From assembly GCA_947496555.1 (NCBI GenBank), contig CANMDH010000006.1:1-64000 (forward strand): 64,000 bases of DNA, read 5' to 3'. Position numbers and translations under genes: made by a program. Below, piece by piece: positions 44,436 through 51,721 of the stretch (its first letter is position 1; each line of letters begins with the position of its first letter). Below the pieces are notes generated by a model. It was not told the DNA's origin. It was given only the letters and a program-made list of their open reading frames with translations, and searched no databases. Source of the stretch: an uncultured Aquimarina sp. (GTDB taxonomy: Bacteria; Bacteroidota; Bacteroidia; Flavobacteriales; Flavobacteriaceae).

Positions 44436-45362
44436 TTAAAAACCTATTTCACTGAATATTTTATCTTCTGGAGAAGCATCATTTAATTCTTCTACCAGTT
44501 TATTAAGGTCCTTTTCTAATTCATTTTTTTTGAAATACCTGAGGCTATGAATGGGCATTCCTTTTTGTTCTAAAAGATGTACAAGATCTAAATAGGCTTC
44601 AGATTCTACCCAATCCCTTATCTTTATAAAAATTGGTAATACCTCTGCTATTGTAAATAATAGATTCTGGTATTTGTAAGGATCTACTAAGCCATAAAAA
44701 AAACGTTCGAAGATCGTTACATCACCACCTGATTGTTTACAGATATACAGTAATATAGGATCTTCTAACCATTCATTAGTAAGCCACAGTCTGTCGATGC
44801 CATAACTGTGCGAAAAATCATCTTCTAACCATAGCAATTCTTTTATTTCGCCTTTAGGGTCAATTGAAAAAAAATTGGTGCAAGGTCTCCCTCCCATTCG
44901 GAACATATCTTCTACATTACCCCATAATAATTCGAAAACTACGTTTTCAGAACATCCTTTGTGCTGATCAAGAAACCACAATAACTTGCGGCTATCTTCA
45001 AATCTATCTGAAAGCTCAGAATCAGGAATAAGACACACTGCTTCTTTGAATGCAGCTATCCATTGTTTCTTCTTGGTGCTGATTTTATTTGTACCGAAAT
45101 CATTCTTTTCATAAATATTCACAGTAAGTCTCCAAAATATACGAGTAAGTAAGGATGTCGATTCTTCAGATAAATCCTTTTCTAATGCTTCTTCTAATAA
45201 AGCAACCAATGTCTTTAGGTTAAAATTGCGGCCTTCGCCAATTTTTGGAGTAATTAACCCAATACATGTGGTTCCTTTTTCATGAGGTACTGTGACAGAT
45301 AGACTCCATTTTGGATTAATTTCTTTCGACGATATTAATTGTGACATATTTCTTATTTTCAT
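44436..45362 (-). CDS. Hypothetical protein, 308 aa
   Basis: A cytoplasmic, mostly helical protein in the second half (LEDDFSHSYGIDRLWLTNEWLEDPILLYICK). Near the middle is a distinct FLDQHKGCSENVVFELLWGN motif. A degenerate copy of this motif lies directly upstream at 45398-45511, showing that a paralogue once stood there. No family recognised. An internal ATG at 45347 (MSQLISSKE) is an alternative start. Confidence 0.65.
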   Translation of the reverse strand: MKIRNMSQLISSKEINPKWSLSVTVPHEKGTTCIGLITPKIGEGRNFNLKTLVALLEEALEKDLSEESTSLLTRIFWRLTVNIYEKNDFGTNKISTKKKQWIAAFKEAVCLIPDSELSDRFEDSRKLLWFLDQHKGCSENVVFELLWGNVEDMFRMGGRPCTNFFSIDPKGEIKELLWLEDDFSHSYGIDRLWLTNEWLEDPILLYICKQSGGDVTIFERFFYGLVDPYKYQNLLFTIAEVLPIFIKIRDWVESEAYLDLVHLLEQKGMPIHSLRYFKKNELEKDLNKLVEELNDASPEDKIFSEIGF

Positions 45363-45397
45363 CGCTTTATGTATTCTTTACGTACTATTCCTTTCAA

Positions 45398-45511
45398 TCA
45401 CCATCCCCACATCGTTTCAAAAACAAGTTTTTTTGAACACCCTTTGTGTTGCTCCAAAAATCTAATCAATAGACGATTATGCGTAAAACTATCTACCGAA
45501 ATCTTGAGCTG
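45398..45511 (-). pseudogene. Remnant of a paralogue of the 308-aa protein
   Basis: The minus strand reads ...FTHNRLLIRFLEQHKGCS then KKLVFETMWGW and a stop, which aligns with FEDSRKLLWFLDQHKGCS then ENVVFELLWGN in the neighbouring gene. Only about 37 codons remain. Duplication followed by decay of one copy is common in immunity-gene arrays. Confidence 0.8.
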
Positions 45512-45707
45512 TTTACATACTTATTCCTTTTTTTTCGGATAGGTGCACGTAAGTAAAAAAGGACTATACCCTTAACCAATAGGAATAGAGAAACCATAGT
45601 TACATCTTTATCTTCCTGTTTGAAATCCTCTCCATACGAGAAATATGCCTGATTGTAATGTTCGTCTTCGATGAGAATTTTCTTTTCATTTCTCCTTTTT
45701 ATCGAAT

Positions 45708-45747
45708 TAAAAAAACCACCAAACCCTCCCCATTGAGTTTGGTGGTT
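45708..45747 (-). terminator. Intrinsic terminator after the 137-aa gene
   Basis: Stem aaccaccaaac / gtttggtggtt, 12-base loop, and a T-run on the minus-strand side. It ends the 45765-46178 gene and marks the boundary to the next unit. Confidence 0.88.
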
Positions 45748-45764
45748 ACATACAAAGCCCAATA

Positions 45765-46178
45765 TTAAAGAGCTTTTTCCAACACCTGTACAATCATTTG
45801 CTTTCGGTTTTCCACCTCGTTGGCGTTGGTAAATCGATAATCAAAAGTCAATACTCCATCCTCTAGTGTTGCCCCGGTCACGTTATAAGTATTGGTGATT
45901 ACCAGTTTCTTTACTGTTTCTTTTAATGCCTCTTTTCCCATCTCATCCTGAGTAATATCTGCAAGCGCCAATGCTACCGGCTCGAAATAAATCTTTGGAA
46001 GATCATTATCATAAAATCTTGTGTAATCTGTATTATCATCGGCACTATATTTCCCCAAATTATCGAAGTTCACTTCTAGTTCGAGGTCATATCCTGCAGC
46101 ATCCAGAATCTTTTTTTCTAAATCGGGATATATATTTTCCTGAAAACTTTTCATTGCACGTTTTTCTGCTAAACTCAT
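45765..46178 (-). CDS. Hypothetical protein, 137 aa
   Basis: Soluble, acidic, with alternating strands in the C-terminal half (LVITNTYNVTGATLEDGVLTFDYRFTNANEV). No signal peptide. It stands alone: motif site 3 is about 64 bp upstream and a strong terminator lies right behind its stop. No family recognised. Confidence 0.7.
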   Translation of the reverse strand: MSLAEKRAMKSFQENIYPDLEKKILDAAGYDLELEVNFDNLGKYSADDNTDYTRFYDNDLPKIYFEPVALALADITQDEMGKEALKETVKKLVITNTYNVTGATLEDGVLTFDYRFTNANEVENRKQMIVQVLEKAL

Positions 46179-46241
46179 AATTTTTGTTTTTTTAAGATTA
46201 AAAATTAATTATGATGTGAAAGTAAAACAGAATTTCAGGGG

Positions 46242-46274
46242 TTTCGACCCTCTTAATAAATCGGTACCTCTTTA
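46242..46274. promoter_or_regulatory. Shared upstream motif, site 3
   Basis: Plus strand tttcgaccctcttaataa, then atcggtacctctttat. It matches site 1 at most positions of a 33-bp alignment (TTTCG-x-CCC, CTTAA-x-AAA, GGTAC, TTTAT). It lies upstream of the 137-aa gene (start 46178). Confidence 0.5.
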
Positions 46275-46323
46275 TAAATTGTAATAACCACAGTCATTCT
46301 AACTACACATAGCCTAAGATTAA

Positions 46324-46857
46324 TCACCAATCATAATCTTGAATTGAAGGGTTTGTTGTACTCCTCTGAAATGTTCTAATCTTACGATTGTATACATCAA
46401 GTCGCCATTCGGTAGTAGCATTAAGTTCGGCCAAAAGTGCAATAGAACTACCATCTTTTTTGCTAATCCATAGTTTTTTATGATGTGTATCTATATTTTC
46501 TTGACATATCAATAACTGATTGTACAATTGTCTATGTTCAATACCATGATTGTTTTGGATTTTACTACTATGCCGATTGAATACAATTTCTTGTCGTTCT
46601 TCATTATATTCTGTCTCAAAAAGCATGTGCGTAATCAATTCTTTGTCTGTTACTCTTTCAAACAATACTTTTGATTGCTTATTGGCTACGTTATAGATTA
46701 CAATATTGGATACTTTGGTCAAGTCATCCTCGTTATCCTTTCTATTTCCCATTAGTTTTTTGGCCTTTGGATGGATAGATAAATAGAAGAGATTAAATTG
46801 CCGGTCGTATTCTTCGGTATTGAAGTTTCTTTGATATTTATAATTGGATATGCTCAT
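46324..46857 (-). CDS. Hypothetical protein, 177 aa
   Basis: Start chosen at the ATG giving MSISNYKYQRNF; a TTG start 15 bp upstream is possible. Soluble, with strand-rich stretches (VSNIVIYNVANKQSKVLFERV, KLWISKKDGSSIALLAEL, EWRLDVYNRKIRTF). No family recognised. It follows the 247-aa gene by 4 bp. Confidence 0.65.
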   Translation of the reverse strand: MSISNYKYQRNFNTEEYDRQFNLFYLSIHPKAKKLMGNRKDNEDDLTKVSNIVIYNVANKQSKVLFERVTDKELITHMLFETEYNEERQEIVFNRHSSKIQNNHGIEHRQLYNQLLICQENIDTHHKKLWISKKDGSSIALLAELNATTEWRLDVYNRKIRTFQRSTTNPSIQDYDW

Positions 46858-46861
46858 GGGT

Positions 46862-47572
46862 TTAATTTTCAAATTTTAAGATGCTGTAAAAATCAAAAAT
46901 GAGTGCTAAATCATATTTTCTATTGCTCAAAAAGAAGGCCTTTTCTTTTGCTCCAATATCTGATTTGATAATATTGCTATCAGAATCAACAACGAAATAG
47001 TGGTGATACGGAAATTTTGGTGTAAAAGTCAGGATTTTAGCATCCAAAATAAGTCGTATCCTTTCTGTGACTCTTGATTCATCTCCAAACAATTTTAACT
47101 TTTCAGCTTCCGAGTTTTCCAGGAGATTTAGTTCCAACTCTTCTTTTAATTGTTTAATTTCCTGATCATCGTTTCCCATAAAAGTCACCAGGATTAATTC
47201 GCTGCTCTTAACCTCTTTAAACACGACGATGAGTTCTTCTGTTATCCTATAAACTCTGGTTGCTTTATATTCGGGTATTGATTTCCATATTTTTATTTCA
47301 GAACAATCCATATGGGTTACACCTCCCAAATTTCGCCCTGTAATATCTTTTAGAGAAATCCCTTTTTTATCTAGTAGTTTTAGTAGTTTTTCTTCTGAAC
47401 TGGTAATAGGAATCTGCATAGCTTTCTGAGAACATTTTTGCCCCCCTACTGCAAAATGAATATCTTCTGTAATTATATTTTTCTGTTTCATATTATTATT
47501 TTGTTGTGCGCGGCCATGATCACAAAACCCAATCAGCATCAATACCACAAAAATATTTTCGATATGCTTCAT
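46862..47572 (-). CDS. Hypothetical secreted protein, about 236 aa
   Basis: Start at MKHIENIFVVLMLIGFC, with a signal peptide or short membrane helix (cleavage near GRAQ). The mature part is alpha/beta with coiled region KQLKEELELNLLENSEAEKLKL. No family recognised. It begins 8 bp after the DUF1963 gene and ends 4 bp before the 177-aa gene, so the three are one transcription unit. Confidence 0.7.
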   Translation of the reverse strand: MKHIENIFVVLMLIGFCDHGRAQQNNNMKQKNIITEDIHFAVGGQKCSQKAMQIPITSSEEKLLKLLDKKGISLKDITGRNLGGVTHMDCSEIKIWKSIPEYKATRVYRITEELIVVFKEVKSSELILVTFMGNDDQEIKQLKEELELNLLENSEAEKLKLFGDESRVTERIRLILDAKILTFTPKFPYHHYFVVDSDSNIIKSDIGAKEKAFFLSNRKYDLALIFDFYSILKFEN

Positions 47573-47580
47573 TATAATAA

Positions 47581-48456
47581 TTATACCTCTAATATAACCC
47601 AACATTGATCAAAATTCTTCTGCAATAGATCTTGTTTTCTGATCCAGAAGTAGATTCTTCCCATTTCCTCACCTCCCCAAGCCATACCCACCTCTAAGTC
47701 TGAGTCTATTTGTAAAAGCAATATCCACTCTTCTTTATCGCCTATTGGTTTTGGAAGATCATATCCACTATCTCCCAACGCATAATAATCCATACCATTC
47801 GCCGTAATACTGCAGATAGCTGCCATATCTGTATTGACTATTTTTCTATCTGGGAATCCCAGCATTCGATAACGTGGTTTTTGATTAATTTGTTCAAAAT
47901 AGAATTGTTCATATTTCCATAGGTCATCAAAATCCAAGTGCAAAGACCTTACGAATTCTGATTCATAAGGCGGCATGGTGTATTCTGAATAAGCATCAAT
48001 TTGAAACTCATGAAATATCAATTTTTCAAATACGCTTTCCGCTTCATTATTTCGTACTACCAGATCTTTTGGATAAGAAATTTTTGTTGTTTTTGAAGGT
48101 ACTATTAAATGATAAATAACTCTCCATCCAGACTGATGTTCATTTTCATATCCAGATGGTTGGTAAAAGGCATCATAAAAAAAATACAAGATGCCTTGAT
48201 TTGGTAATACCCCTAGCTCATCAAGATGCTTAATATCTTCGACATGTATTTGAGCTATAAAAGAAAGATGTTCCCCTTCTTTATTCATTGGCCATTCGAA
48301 TCCTGAAATACTATTGGGCGTTCCCCCCATCTTGGAAAAGCTTTTTTTGACGTTACTGATTTTGGGTTTTAGCTTAATTGATTGTTTAAGACTTGGTGCT
48401 ATTTTTTTCCATATTTCTTCTAATCCGGCAATTTGTAATTGATCTTGTAAAAACAT
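47581..48456 (-). CDS. DUF1963 (YwqG-family) protein
   Basis: 291 aa. The YwqG pattern is clear: SKMGGTPNSISGFEWPMNKEGEHLSFIAQIHVED, LPNQGILYFFYDA, EHQSGWRVIYH, HRMLGFPDRKI-like MLGFPDRKI, and ILLLQIDSDLEVGMAWGGEEMGRIYFWIRKQDL. DUF1963 proteins are predicted immunity proteins in polymorphic toxin systems and also occur alone. It begins a three-gene unit. Motif site 4 lies about 45 bp upstream. Confidence 0.88.
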   Translation of the reverse strand: MFLQDQLQIAGLEEIWKKIAPSLKQSIKLKPKISNVKKSFSKMGGTPNSISGFEWPMNKEGEHLSFIAQIHVEDIKHLDELGVLPNQGILYFFYDAFYQPSGYENEHQSGWRVIYHLIVPSKTTKISYPKDLVVRNNEAESVFEKLIFHEFQIDAYSEYTMPPYESEFVRSLHLDFDDLWKYEQFYFEQINQKPRYRMLGFPDRKIVNTDMAAICSITANGMDYYALGDSGYDLPKPIGDKEEWILLLQIDSDLEVGMAWGGEEMGRIYFWIRKQDLLQKNFDQCWVILEV

Positions 48457-48500
48457 CCTAATTCTTTGTATTTCATAAAATTAGATGATACACCCTTCAT

Positions 48501-48535
48501 TTTCGTACCGTTCGATTAAGTGGCACCTATTATTA
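48501..48535. promoter_or_regulatory. Shared upstream motif, site 4
   Basis: Plus strand tttcgtaccgttcgatt, then aagtggcacctattatta. It keeps the TTTCG-x-ACC and GTGGCACCTATT parts of the motif. Upstream of the DUF1963 unit. Confidence 0.45.
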
Positions 48536-48595
48536 GAATTAGGAATACATGATTCTTACCATAGGAAGATAAAAATTAAAAAAATATCTTATCTC

Positions 48596-50332
48596 TTATA
48601 CTTCTTCAGAAAGTTTCTCTTGAGTATTTTTTTGGCGATATTTAGAAGGTGACAAGCCCGTAGCTTTTTTAAAGGCTCGATTAAAAGCGGTCTTGCTATT
48701 AAAACCTGCGTCAAAAGCAATGCCTAATAGGGTAAGATTAGAGGTCTTGGGATCTGCCATAAACTGCTTTACCGCTTCTACTCTATAAATATTAATAAAG
48801 TCATAAAAATTCTTTCCTAGTGCTTCATTAAGCACTTCAGAAAGATGGTAGGACACCATTGACAATTCTTCGGCCAATTTTCCTAGGGTCAATTCACTAT
48901 CCAGATAGGGTTTTTCAGTTTCCATATAATCCAGAATTTGCTGCATATATTCTTCCCTTTCCTTATTTGACAACGTAGAAGTACGATATTTTTTATCTTT
49001 TTGTACCGAATCGTTTGTTTTTTCGTGCTTATTCTTAATTTCTTCAGATAACATTTCGATTCTTTTCTTCAGATCCAAATTCGTCTGTCCTAAAATGTTA
49101 TTTTCCCACTCCACTAGTTTCTTTTCTGAAGCTAGTCTTTGTTTTCTGAAATATAGGAATCCCCCTAAAAATAGTAATACTAAAGACACAATAACGCCGA
49201 TAATAGTTACTATTTTCTTTTGCGTGGTAGTCTTTTTAAGTTCACTATCTTTTGCCATGACCTCTTCTTCCTTCTTTCCTAACTCGTATTCTGAAAGACC
49301 TTTTGTCGTTTTAAGGAGATTCTTACCTACGGTATCTTTAATAAGACTATGTTGTTCCTTGATTCTTAAAGCCTTTTCAAACTCTCCCTGTTCTTCGTAA
49401 ATCTCTGATAAAAGTAAACTTGCTTGAGACACCAGGTTATTGGCTCCAATACTGGTGGCTTGTTCCATTCCTTCTTGAAGGTAATCTATAGCCTTTTGAA
49501 ACTCCTCCTTGATTTTATAAAACTGCCCCAAAGCAATTTTAATTTGAGATTGAGCCCCAAGATTACCCGTTTCTTTACTTAATTGCAATGCTTTTAGAAA
49601 ATGATCTTCTCCCTTTTCAAATTCGTTTTTCTGCATATAGCTATCTGCCATATTGATATACAAACTGATCATCTGGTTTTTATAAGAAAGTTCTTTGGCT
49701 TTCTCCAGTGCCTTGTTATAATATAATAATGCATTATCAAGGTCGCCCTGTCGAGAATATAGAATCCCCAGATTATTATTGATCATTAGTATACTGTTTT
49801 CGCTTTTGGTAATCTTGGATAATTCAAGCGCCTCAAGTAGATACTTTTCACCCTCCTTATAGTTTTCAATATTAAGATAAAGGTTTCCTATGTTCATTAG
49901 ACCTTCTGCTCTTCCTTGAGTGTGGTTAGTTTGTTCCATTATCTTTAAACCCGAAAGAAAATGCTGCAACCCTATTTGAAATTCTCCTTTTTTACAATGA
50001 TAAACACCTTTATAATTATAAATAAACCCTTTTTCTTGTTCAAAATTTAGTTTTTCTGCTAAAGCCAATGCATCATCTGCATGCTGCAACATTTTAGAGG
50101 GATCCAAATCCATATAGATATGAGCCAGATCCATATGATATTGAAGTTTTAAGGTATCGCTAATTGGTTTCTTAAGCAAGGTCTGCAAACTATCTGCATG
50201 TGATTGTAGAGACTGCGAGTATGCAGATCCCATGGCACACAAAAAACAAAAAAAGAAGGTAATTAGATCTTTTCTTACTGATCTAAATGCACTATTGCTT
50301 TTCAAGAAATTAGATAGAATACTAAAAGCCAT
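48596..50332 (-). CDS. TPR sensor with C-terminal AraC-type HTH
   Basis: 578 aa. Signal peptide or N-terminal anchor (about 22-40, CAMGSAYSQ), seven or more TPR units (about 60-340: ALAEKLNFEQEKGFIYNYKGVYHCKKGEFQIGLQHF...), one transmembrane helix (about 373-393), a coiled coil (LVEWENNILGQTNLDLKKRIEMLSEEIK) and an AraC HTH (about 468-572: LTLGKLAEELSMVSYHLSEVLNEALGKNFYDFINIYR...GFNSKTAFNRAFKKATGLSPSKY). A periplasmic TPR sensor with cytoplasmic DNA-binding domain is common in flavobacteria. It may control the motif-bearing genes beside it, including itself. Confidence 0.93.
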   Translation of the reverse strand: MAFSILSNFLKSNSAFRSVRKDLITFFFCFLCAMGSAYSQSLQSHADSLQTLLKKPISDTLKLQYHMDLAHIYMDLDPSKMLQHADDALALAEKLNFEQEKGFIYNYKGVYHCKKGEFQIGLQHFLSGLKIMEQTNHTQGRAEGLMNIGNLYLNIENYKEGEKYLLEALELSKITKSENSILMINNNLGILYSRQGDLDNALLYYNKALEKAKELSYKNQMISLYINMADSYMQKNEFEKGEDHFLKALQLSKETGNLGAQSQIKIALGQFYKIKEEFQKAIDYLQEGMEQATSIGANNLVSQASLLLSEIYEEQGEFEKALRIKEQHSLIKDTVGKNLLKTTKGLSEYELGKKEEEVMAKDSELKKTTTQKKIVTIIGVIVSLVLLFLGGFLYFRKQRLASEKKLVEWENNILGQTNLDLKKRIEMLSEEIKNKHEKTNDSVQKDKKYRTSTLSNKEREEYMQQILDYMETEKPYLDSELTLGKLAEELSMVSYHLSEVLNEALGKNFYDFINIYRVEAVKQFMADPKTSNLTLLGIAFDAGFNSKTAFNRAFKKATGLSPSKYRQKNTQEKLSEEV

Positions 50333-50363
50333 ACTACAATATTAGTAAAAATATAACTGGTAA

Positions 50364-50395
50364 TTGTTCCCCTTAATGTAGAGGCACGTATACAT
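50364..50395. promoter_or_regulatory. Shared upstream motif, site 5 (degenerate)
   Basis: Plus strand ttgttccccttaatgtag, then aggcacgtatac. It keeps CCCC, TTAAT and GGCAC but lacks the leading CG. It lies about 32 bp upstream of the TPR-AraC gene, consistent with autoregulation. The weakest of the five. Confidence 0.3.
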
Positions 50396-50514
50396 CTAAT
50401 GAAAAAAGCTACCAGTATTTAAAAAGAGAAGGAAGAATAACTCTTAATATTTTCATAAACACTTTTGAATAAAAGGGATATCCTCTAATTTTAGTTTCAA
50501 ATTGAAGTCCACAT

Positions 50515-51657
50515 ATGCAACACCAAAAACACCTTTTTGACCTTTCTGAAAATGTTATTTATCTAAACGGGGCTTATATGTCTCCCCAATTAAAATCGAT
50601 TACCACAGTTGGATTAAAAAGCGTGACCCGCAAGGCAAAACCCAACGAGATTTTACCTGAAGATTTCTTTAATCAAGTTGAAATATTAAAGCAACGTTTT
50701 GCTACGCTGATCGATGCTCCCGATTATAGAAACACAGTGAGCATACCTTCGGTATCCTATGGTATTGCCAATGTTGCTAATAATATCCCTATCACTAAAG
50801 GCGACGAGATTATTTTGGTTGATGAGCAGTTTCCCAGCAATGTATACATCTGGAAAGAAGTAGCTGAAAAAAAGGGGGCCACCATCACAGTAATTAAACC
50901 ACCCAAATCATTCGAAAACCGAGCCGTTTTATGGAATCAGGAAATCCTGGAGGCTATCACACCAAAAACCGCTGTGGTTTCTATGTGCAATGTACACTGG
51001 GCCGATGGGACCCTTTTTGATCTAAAAGCAATTAGAGAAAAAACAAGATCGGTAAATGCGATGCTGGTAATAGACGGCACACAAAGTATTGGTGCCATGC
51101 CATTTTCGATAAAAGAGCTACAACCCGATGCCTTAGTTTGTGGCGGATATAAATGGATGTTGGGTCCCTACTCTACCGGAATGGCGTATTATAGTGATGC
51201 TTTTAATAACGGAACTCCCATCGAGCATAGTTGGATGAATCGCCATAACAGTCAGGATTTCTCTGGACTTACCCAATACGAAGAACGCTACCAGGAAAAA
51301 GCCGCGCGGTATGGGGTTGGCGAAGCCAGCAATTTTGTGCTTACCCCTATGCTTATACAAGCTATCGAACAACTTATTGAATGGACCCCAGCTGCCATAC
51401 AAGCATATTGCAAAAATATCTCGATCGATGCAGTGAAAAAATTACGAGCATTAGGGTGTTTTATTGAGGATGACAATTACAGAGCGCATCACCTGATAGG
51501 TGTTTATTTTCCAGATCATCTAGATGTCAAACAATTAAAAGCTAGGCTGAAAAAAGAAAATATCATTGTTTCTTTTAGAGGAAATGCGATGCGGGTTTCT
51601 CCAAATGTCTATAATTCTGAGGCGGATTTTGAGCGTTTGGTGGCTCAATTTCAATAG
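50515..51657 (+). CDS. Class V aminotransferase-fold PLP enzyme
   Basis: 380 aa. PLP-binding residues: H161 (MCNVHWADG), D187 and Q190 (VIDGTQSIG) and Schiff-base lysine K213 (CGGYKWMLGPYSTG). It has the general cysteine-desulfurase/selenocysteine-lyase-like fold but no catalytic Cys loop typical of IscS was found, so it may be a lyase or aminotransferase of unknown substrate. Confidence 0.9.
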   Translation: MQHQKHLFDLSENVIYLNGAYMSPQLKSITTVGLKSVTRKAKPNEILPEDFFNQVEILKQRFATLIDAPDYRNTVSIPSVSYGIANVANNIPITKGDEIILVDEQFPSNVYIWKEVAEKKGATITVIKPPKSFENRAVLWNQEILEAITPKTAVVSMCNVHWADGTLFDLKAIREKTRSVNAMLVIDGTQSIGAMPFSIKELQPDALVCGGYKWMLGPYSTGMAYYSDAFNNGTPIEHSWMNRHNSQDFSGLTQYEERYQEKAARYGVGEASNFVLTPMLIQAIEQLIEWTPAAIQAYCKNISIDAVKKLRALGCFIEDDNYRAHHLIGVYFPDHLDVKQLKARLKKENIIVSFRGNAMRVSPNVYNSEADFERLVAQFQ

Positions 51658-51672
51658 AAATTCAATATGACG

Positions 51673-51703
51673 TTGTAAGAAATTAAGATAGCCCTTATAT
51701 TTG
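51673..51703 (+). promoter_or_regulatory. Promoter of mfd, Bacteroidetes consensus
   Basis: A -33 TTG (51673-51675) and a -7 TATATTTG (51696-51703) are separated by 20 bp, which is the Bacteroidetes sigma-A consensus (TTG-N19..21-TAnnTTTG). The GTG start codon of mfd is 18 bp further on. Confidence 0.75.
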
Positions 51704-51721
51704 TCCTAAAATCTTCGCTAC

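Noticed and set aside
45493-45762. Possible 89-aa minus-strand gene (MGFVCNHQTQW...)
   Set aside because: Its first 18 codons are the terminator hairpin of the 137-aa gene, and its last codons overlap the decayed paralogue in another frame. Most likely not coding.
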